A stretch of 26,367 bases of DNA, taken from the IMG/VR virus record IMGVR_UViG_3300000549_000002, positions 1 through 26,367 of that record. One strand, 5' to 3'. The notes under the pieces are model-generated. The model was given only the letters and a program-made list of their open reading frames with translations, searched no databases and was not told where the DNA came from. Shown in pieces: positions 21,436 to 26,367 of the stretch (within the stretch, counting starts at the first letter, position 1; every line of letters starts with the position of its first letter). The position numbers were made by a program, and so were the translations under genes. The stretch comes from a virus.

Positions 21436-22578
21436 ATGAGAAGGATTAACACAATAACTCAGTGGCGGGATACAGGGCTGGTGCGGACATCTGGACTTGA
21501 ATACTGGCACGCGCTCCAAACCGGAGCGACGGGTCACAATGTTATTTACGACTATTCGGGAAATGACCGCCATATATCTACCACATCTTCGCCGCCCGTT
21601 TTGCAGGCGGATGTAATCAACGGGCATCTCGGAATGTATTTCAACGGTTCGGCGAATCCGCTCAAAAACACCGATGACGACGTAATCTTAAATCATATTT
21701 TTATTTTGACTTCATTCGAAGACGCCGCCTTCGCCGGAAACGAAGGCTTGCTGTCGGACACGAACTCTTTACCCGCTCTGTTCGGAAACGGCGCGGCGTC
21801 AACCAAGTTTTTCGATACGGAATACGACGGCACGTATCGCAAAAATGATGCGATTTTCGTTTCTTCAAATATGAGTGTGCCGATGTCGGGCAATTTCGCA
21901 CTGATTGAGATTATTCTGCCGGACGGCTTACCGTTTGAGGGTTTTCAAATCGGACAGGACAGAAATTTTATCGATAGAAAATGGAAAGGCTGGTTTATCG
22001 AGTCCTTAGCTTATTCAAGAGTTTTGACCACAGCCGAGCGGCGCGCAATTCTCTTGTATTTTAATTTGAAATTCAATCTCGCCGACATTCCCTTATGGTT
22101 TCCGTCGCACGACATCACAAATTTAGATTACGAATATTTTGACGATGAGCCGGAAGACTTTGGAAAAGTTACAGAAGATTACACCTATGCGGACGGCGGA
22201 CGTGATTTTAACGAGGTTTCCGACGAAGCACCTTTAATGTGGCGGCTCAAGCCGCTCGTTCTGGATGTCAAACAGACGCTTATCTTTGATGAGTTCTGGA
22301 GAAGAGCGCGCCTTGCAAACACGTTCTTTTTTCGTGATAAGGATTCGGTCTGGAATCCCGATAAATATGGAAATATCTGGTCAGGCGTTCGTATCGGCGA
22401 CTACAACCGGAAACATAAAACGAAGGAGAATTTATCACAGTATAAAGATGTCAGATTCACGCTCGTTAAAGACCCGCATTCCGACACGACTTTGCCCATT
22501 GAATTTGAATACGAGCTTGTCACTTACGAAGGCGAAACCGTCACTTACGAAGGCGAGGATGTTTACATTACAACTTAA
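21436..22578 (+). CDS. Tail protein with LamG-like N-terminal domain
   Basis: This 380-aa protein directly abuts the tape measure gene. Residues about 10-205 resemble a LamG/concanavalin-like jelly roll. Key pieces are EYWHALQTGATGHNVIYDYS with GNDRHISTT, then HLGMYFNGSANPL, GKVTEDYTYADGGRDF later, and the closing WKGWFIESLAYSRVLTTAER typical of LamG domains. The C-terminal half (about 215-380) is a different, strand-rich domain with a probable tail-attachment role. It sits where distal tail proteins are found, so it may be a distal tail component with a carbohydrate-binding module. The last residues are a short repeat, TYEGETVTYEGEDV. Confidence 0.68.
   Translation: MRRINTITQWRDTGLVRTSGLEYWHALQTGATGHNVIYDYSGNDRHISTTSSPPVLQADVINGHLGMYFNGSANPLKNTDDDVILNHIFILTSFEDAAFAGNEGLLSDTNSLPALFGNGAASTKFFDTEYDGTYRKNDAIFVSSNMSVPMSGNFALIEIILPDGLPFEGFQIGQDRNFIDRKWKGWFIESLAYSRVLTTAERRAILLYFNLKFNLADIPLWFPSHDITNLDYEYFDDEPEDFGKVTEDYTYADGGRDFNEVSDEAPLMWRLKPLVLDVKQTLIFDEFWRRARLANTFFFRDKDSVWNPDKYGNIWSGVRIGDYNRKHKTKENLSQYKDVRFTLVKDPHSDTTLPIEFEYELVTYEGETVTYEGEDVYITT
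22519..22556 (+). repeat. Direct repeat at end of LamG-like gene
   Basis: A 17-base unit (GTCACTTACGAAGGCGA) occurs at 22519-22535 and 22540-22556, period 21 bases. It encodes two copies of a seven-residue unit, VTYEGE plus T or D, in the last residues of the protein. Slippage here could change its length without loss of frame. Confidence 0.7.
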
Positions 22579-22590
22579 CGGAGATTTATT

Positions 22591-24117
22591 ATGCCAGACT
22601 TAGAAGTTTTGCGGCAAACTTTAGAATACAACAGCAAGGGAACATACGGCTTTTATTTAGGCGATTTTGTGGAAAATGCGGTGAGCGATTCGACTGACTG
22701 CACGGATGCGTTTCAGGAAGCGTTCGACGCGATTTCCGCAAATAACGGGGGATTCTTTGATTTGCAGGGAAAAATCTGTGTAATCACCGATGAAGTATTA
22801 AAAGACTTCATCGGACATTCAGGAATGATTACGATAAAAAACGGCGTCATCCGATTTGTCCGCTCTGGCAGCAACACGCCGCGGCTTGCAATATTGAACA
22901 ATGCGGGACGAACTCTTTTTGACAAAATTCAATTTTACGGCGAAAACAACGCGGCGAAAGTTGACTGTAAAAACTTTGCCCTGCGTGTTTACGGTTCAAC
23001 GGATTTAGTTTTTAGAGACTTCGGCGTTAAGGCTTTGATGTCTGACAACGACTCTGAAAGCGATGAAGTCGGTTTAATTCAAGTCGAATCCTGCGCAAAC
23101 GTGCTTTTCGACGCTTTCAATTCGGGCGGCGCAATCGGCAAAGGCTCGTCGCTCGTCTTTCACAAAAACTGCCATTCCGTTCGATATGTCGGCGCAAAAA
23201 TTACCGACATCAACTCAGATAAAAATGTCGGCACGCCCGGCGACACAAAAACCACGAATGACGACCCCGACGGTAGGTGCTGGCTCAAATTCAGAAACAC
23301 CGATGACGAAGATACGGAAAATGAAAATGAAAAGGTTCGGGCGCGGGTGGATTTTCACGGCTATATGGACGAAGCCGCAAACATCGACATTGACGCTAAA
23401 AACGTTGAATCGCTTTACGTCAACGGGTTTCACGCTAACACCTATGTCTTAGGCGGCGGAACGGCATTGAAGCTCGATAACGTTATCAACACGCGCATTG
23501 AAAGAGGCTCGTTTGTGGATTTGAATGAAAACCCATCGAAAATGATTGAAGCGACGGGCGGAGTTGCCGGAAAGCACAATATCAGAATTGACGCTGTGAC
23601 CATCGGGCGCGATGCCTGGGAAATCGAGACGGACGGCAACTATTTAATTGAGGTTTCAAACAGCCCCGACGTCGCGAGCGATTTGGAAGTCATTCAATCG
23701 GCTGACCAAACTTTCGCGTCAAGCACAACGCTTGCAGATTCGGGATTAAAAATTAATAAACTTCTGCCCGGCAATTACATTCTGGAAGCCGATTTACTGA
23801 TTTTCAACGGAAGTGGTTACACCGACCATGCTTTCGGCGGAACGGCGACCATCTCGGAATTCGTTGCCGAATACCGTTCGGAGAAAGTGGACGGAAGCGG
23901 TGACGAGTTTGAAAAGCTCGTCACATCGGCGGGGACTCTTTACGGTGCTGATTCAAGATACAACGCCACCGGCGCGAATTATTCCTGCTCGATAAAGGGC
24001 AAAGTGGCGATTACGGCAACGGGCAGCTTCGCGGTGCAGGTGGCGCAAGGCTCGTCGCACGCAACGGGCTCTAAAATGCTCGAAGGCTCATCAATGACAT
24101 TGATTCCGGTTAAATAA
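22591..24117 (+). CDS. Beta-helix tailspike-like protein
   Basis: This 508-aa protein has a CGGAGA ribosome site. Residues about 28-60 hold the opening of the pectate-lyase-like superfamily (TDAFQEAFDAISANNGGFFD followed by LQGKICVI), where a helix caps a right-handed beta helix. Repeated short strands follow to about residue 365 (for example VIRFVRSGSNTPRLAILNNA and MIEATGGVAGKHNIRIDAV). The last 140 residues form a separate strand-rich domain. Such proteins bind and often cut host polysaccharide. The catalytic residues cannot be placed by eye, so whether it is a depolymerase is uncertain. Confidence 0.72.
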   Translation: MPDLEVLRQTLEYNSKGTYGFYLGDFVENAVSDSTDCTDAFQEAFDAISANNGGFFDLQGKICVITDEVLKDFIGHSGMITIKNGVIRFVRSGSNTPRLAILNNAGRTLFDKIQFYGENNAAKVDCKNFALRVYGSTDLVFRDFGVKALMSDNDSESDEVGLIQVESCANVLFDAFNSGGAIGKGSSLVFHKNCHSVRYVGAKITDINSDKNVGTPGDTKTTNDDPDGRCWLKFRNTDDEDTENENEKVRARVDFHGYMDEAANIDIDAKNVESLYVNGFHANTYVLGGGTALKLDNVINTRIERGSFVDLNENPSKMIEATGGVAGKHNIRIDAVTIGRDAWEIETDGNYLIEVSNSPDVASDLEVIQSADQTFASSTTLADSGLKINKLLPGNYILEADLLIFNGSGYTDHAFGGTATISEFVAEYRSEKVDGSGDEFEKLVTSAGTLYGADSRYNATGANYSCSIKGKVAITATGSFAVQVAQGSSHATGSKMLEGSSMTLIPVK

Positions 24118-26367
24118 GTGATAAATAACGCCGACCTAACATCCATTCTCAGAACAGCCAAAGACATTTCGGTTGTAGTCGAAATTTACCCGCCCGACGC
24201 CGTTCCAGAAGCCGAATTTGGCTTTAATCCGAGTACCGCTTTAAAACGCTATTCCAGAGTTGCCGGAATCACATTTGCAGGGCAGGAATATACGCGGCAT
24301 TTAAAATCAATCGGAAGCATAGAAAGAAGTTCAACGGATAGCTCAAATTCTTTTTCTATATCAATCACAAACTTTGACCGCGAAGGTTCAAATTTCGAGT
24401 TCGAGACTGGTTTTGACGGATGTATAGTTTTATGCCGAGCGTTTTCCCGCAGTCTGTCTACTAATCTTTCAAAGTCTATTATTTTATTCGTTGGCAGGTG
24501 CGAGCAGGGTAAAAACGGCACAAGTGAATCTATTTCCGTTTCCGCTAAGGATATTATAAACGCGGCTGGTGTAAATATCCCCAGACGACAGTTCAACGCC
24601 AGCGCAGACACGGAAGGGCGGCAGCCGAACGACCCACTTTATGAAGGATTTTCGTTTATGCCGCAAACGGGCGTTGCAACCTATTCTCATAGAGAAAGGC
24701 GAAATAGCGCGTGGGGACTGCTCGCGGGAATTGTCGGCTTCTTTGTTTTTAAGAAAAATGTATCGATAGAAAAAACAGTCGCGTGGTCAAGTTTTTCTGA
24801 CATGGATGCCAGCAAATCGCTCGCAGAAGTTTTGGGACGCTGGCAAATGATAGGGGTAAATCTCGCCTACAGGGATGTCGGCACAAATATACAGCTAAAT
24901 TCCGCATTTTGCGAAGGTGAGATTTCCCACTATTCAAATATTCGTTCGATTAACTCCAACCTTCCGCTCGACCCGACCGCCATCGGACAATTAACAGGTA
25001 AAATAGGCGGCATCGGCGACCAGACGCCAGATGAAACGTGGGTGCAGCCCGGACACTATTCACGGACGGCATATTTACGCCTCAAGGCGTTCGGCTCCGA
25101 AGTCGATGAAGTCGATGCGGCTCCCGACGTCGCGGCAATCGTTTACGGCAGACTGGTATTAACGCCTAACGATGAAGGCGTCTGGGAAGTGTCGCAATGG
25201 TCTGATAACGCCGCCGCGCATACAAGGTGGCTGTTGACTTCGCCCGATTATTTCAATCTGGATGAAAGCTGGATTGACGACGACGCGGCAACGGAATGCT
25301 TTAACTACAACAACGAGATAATTTTCAATACTTCGCTGTCTGATTTCGTATTCGTGCCCGATACTGAAAGCTTTGCAAATTTAATCGAAGGCGGCGAGAG
25401 CGGCAATAATTACCTGATGCCGACGTCATCCATCACGCCGGAATACTTCAAATTCATCAAGGGCGATGCCAGCGTCTCGGAAGCCTTTGACCGTCCGGCG
25501 CGTTCTTTCGCATACGACAACTCGGAAAGCATCATCCCGATTGACCCCGACGATTACCCGCCCGTTGACGGCGGCGGCGAGACGGCAACACTTAAATATT
25601 TTCTGCAAAGGCGTTATAGCTGCAACCTCGGAATAACCGAACAGGTCAAAGGTACGGACGCGCTGAATGACTCTCTCTTCCCGACATCGAGACTGTTTAC
25701 GTCGCAGGGCGCGAACGGTAAGATAAAGATAAACAATAAAAAACCCATTTCGTGGGCATTGGCGACGGAGGAATTTTTAATTGGCGCGACTTCCGTTTCA
25801 TTCGACGACGTTTCGCCGTGGATTGAGAATTTATCGGGATTTGCTCTGATTGACCCGCACACGACGGAAAGCGAAGTTAGGGAAGTTGTCGAGGCGAATT
25901 ACTCCGAAGACCAGAGCGATGTGACTTTAACCGCCTCGGAAAATTTCACCGTCACAGGTTTTGCAGGATGCGACGGCGCACACGTTCCGGCGCAGGCGAC
26001 CATCACGGTTGGCGCCGCCGCCGAAGGCGAAGAAAGTTCATTTATTTTAGACGGAATAGAAATCACTTTTATTGCCGGAACGGACGATACGCTTTACACT
26101 GTGGCAGCGTTTATCTACGCGACGATTAACGCGCACCCCGTTTTGCAGAGACGTTTCAAAGCGTTCTGGCAAGCGGGCGACGAAGAAGTTACGATAAAGG
26201 CAAAATTCGGCTCTCTGGAATTAAATTCAGCTTTAGAAAAAACTCACGCCGCGCCATTTACCGACCCGACCGATGCGCCTGTTTTATCCATAGTCGCGGG
26301 AACTATGGCGGGCGGGCTTTTCAAGGTTGCCTATGCCTTCGAAAACGAGCGCGGGCAAACGCTTCTT
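24118..26367 (+). CDS. Tail-tip/baseplate hub protein (3' end cut by window)
   Basis: This frame stays open for all 750 codons to the window edge. It starts with GTG directly after the tailspike stop; no ATG lies nearby. Residues about 1-190 form a strand-rich domain with RYSRVAGITFAGQEYTRHL and later SESISVSAKDIINAAGV, like hub proteins at the tail tip. WGLLAGIVGFFVFKK (near 198-212) is strongly hydrophobic. The segment QLNSAFCEGEISHYSNIRSI and then APDVAAIVYGRLV is reminiscent of the lambda gpJ core (EGEI and Pd..aivkGr). Later parts are beta-rich with inserts. It probably organises the tail tip and host contact. The C-terminus is missing. Confidence 0.72.
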   Translation, partial: MINNADLTSILRTAKDISVVVEIYPPDAVPEAEFGFNPSTALKRYSRVAGITFAGQEYTRHLKSIGSIERSSTDSSNSFSISITNFDREGSNFEFETGFDGCIVLCRAFSRSLSTNLSKSIILFVGRCEQGKNGTSESISVSAKDIINAAGVNIPRRQFNASADTEGRQPNDPLYEGFSFMPQTGVATYSHRERRNSAWGLLAGIVGFFVFKKNVSIEKTVAWSSFSDMDASKSLAEVLGRWQMIGVNLAYRDVGTNIQLNSAFCEGEISHYSNIRSINSNLPLDPTAIGQLTGKIGGIGDQTPDETWVQPGHYSRTAYLRLKAFGSEVDEVDAAPDVAAIVYGRLVLTPNDEGVWEVSQWSDNAAAHTRWLLTSPDYFNLDESWIDDDAATECFNYNNEIIFNTSLSDFVFVPDTESFANLIEGGESGNNYLMPTSSITPEYFKFIKGDASVSEAFDRPARSFAYDNSESIIPIDPDDYPPVDGGGETATLKYFLQRRYSCNLGITEQVKGTDALNDSLFPTSRLFTSQGANGKIKINNKKPISWALATEEFLIGATSVSFDDVSPWIENLSGFALIDPHTTESEVREVVEANYSEDQSDVTLTASENFTVTGFAGCDGAHVPAQATITVGAAAEGEESSFILDGIEITFIAGTDDTLYTVAAFIYATINAHPVLQRRFKAFWQAGDEEVTIKAKFGSLELNSALEKTHAAPFTDPTDAPVLSIVAGTMAGGLFKVAYAFENERGQTLL

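Noticed and set aside
22591-26367. Diversity-generating retroelement acting on the tailspike or hub gene
   Set aside because: No reverse transcriptase gene and no template/variable repeat pair are visible in the window.

Overview
The window is part of a temperate, long-tailed (siphovirus-type) phage or integrated prophage. It begins inside the terminase small subunit gene and ends inside a tail-tip hub gene, so both ends are cut. No integrase, lysis gene, tRNA or attachment site is visible. The host cannot be named from this sequence. A cargo gene with a signal peptide and a surface-adhesin-E-like domain, and the use of Shine-Dalgarno sites on only some genes, fit a diderm bacterium, but that is a weak inference.

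Layout. (1) 1-9.9 kb, all on the + strand, is the packaging, head and connector module: terminase small and large subunits, portal, a small HExxH protein, a zinc-ribbon protein, scaffold, a decoration-like protein, a major capsid protein of the E family, a series of small head-tail joining proteins, tail completion, tail terminator and tail tube. (2) 9.98-13.6 kb is the lysogeny and early module. A minus-strand Cro/CI-type repressor faces a plus-strand early operon across a shared operator region; the operon holds a 51-aa protein, a LexA-fold protein lacking the catalytic residues, a ParB-like protein and a superfamily 2 helicase. (3) 13.65-16.85 kb is a terminator-punctuated, AT-richer cargo block: a two-gene minus-strand module with a membrane-anchored GAF-like protein, a plus-strand PIN-domain toxin with a putative antitoxin, and a minus-strand secreted SH3/adhesin-E-like protein. 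(4) 16.97-26.37 kb, + strand, resumes the tail module: tail assembly chaperone with a frameshifted extension, tape measure, a LamG-like tail protein, a beta-helix tailspike and a tail-tip hub.

The most notable features are regulatory. The early/lysogeny/cargo block splits the tail genes between tail tube and chaperone. The scaffold-capsid cluster and the downstream tail cluster are each preceded by a promoter-like site and then a strong terminator hairpin ending in the same tail (TTTTTAC, T4-6, AAATC). This suggests that both late segments are controlled by termination and antitermination in leader RNAs. The leader before the scaffold gene carries several stem-loops and a hairpin that competes with the terminator, like an attenuator. 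The repressor promoter lies so close to its ATG that the transcript should be leaderless, as for lambda cI from PRM.
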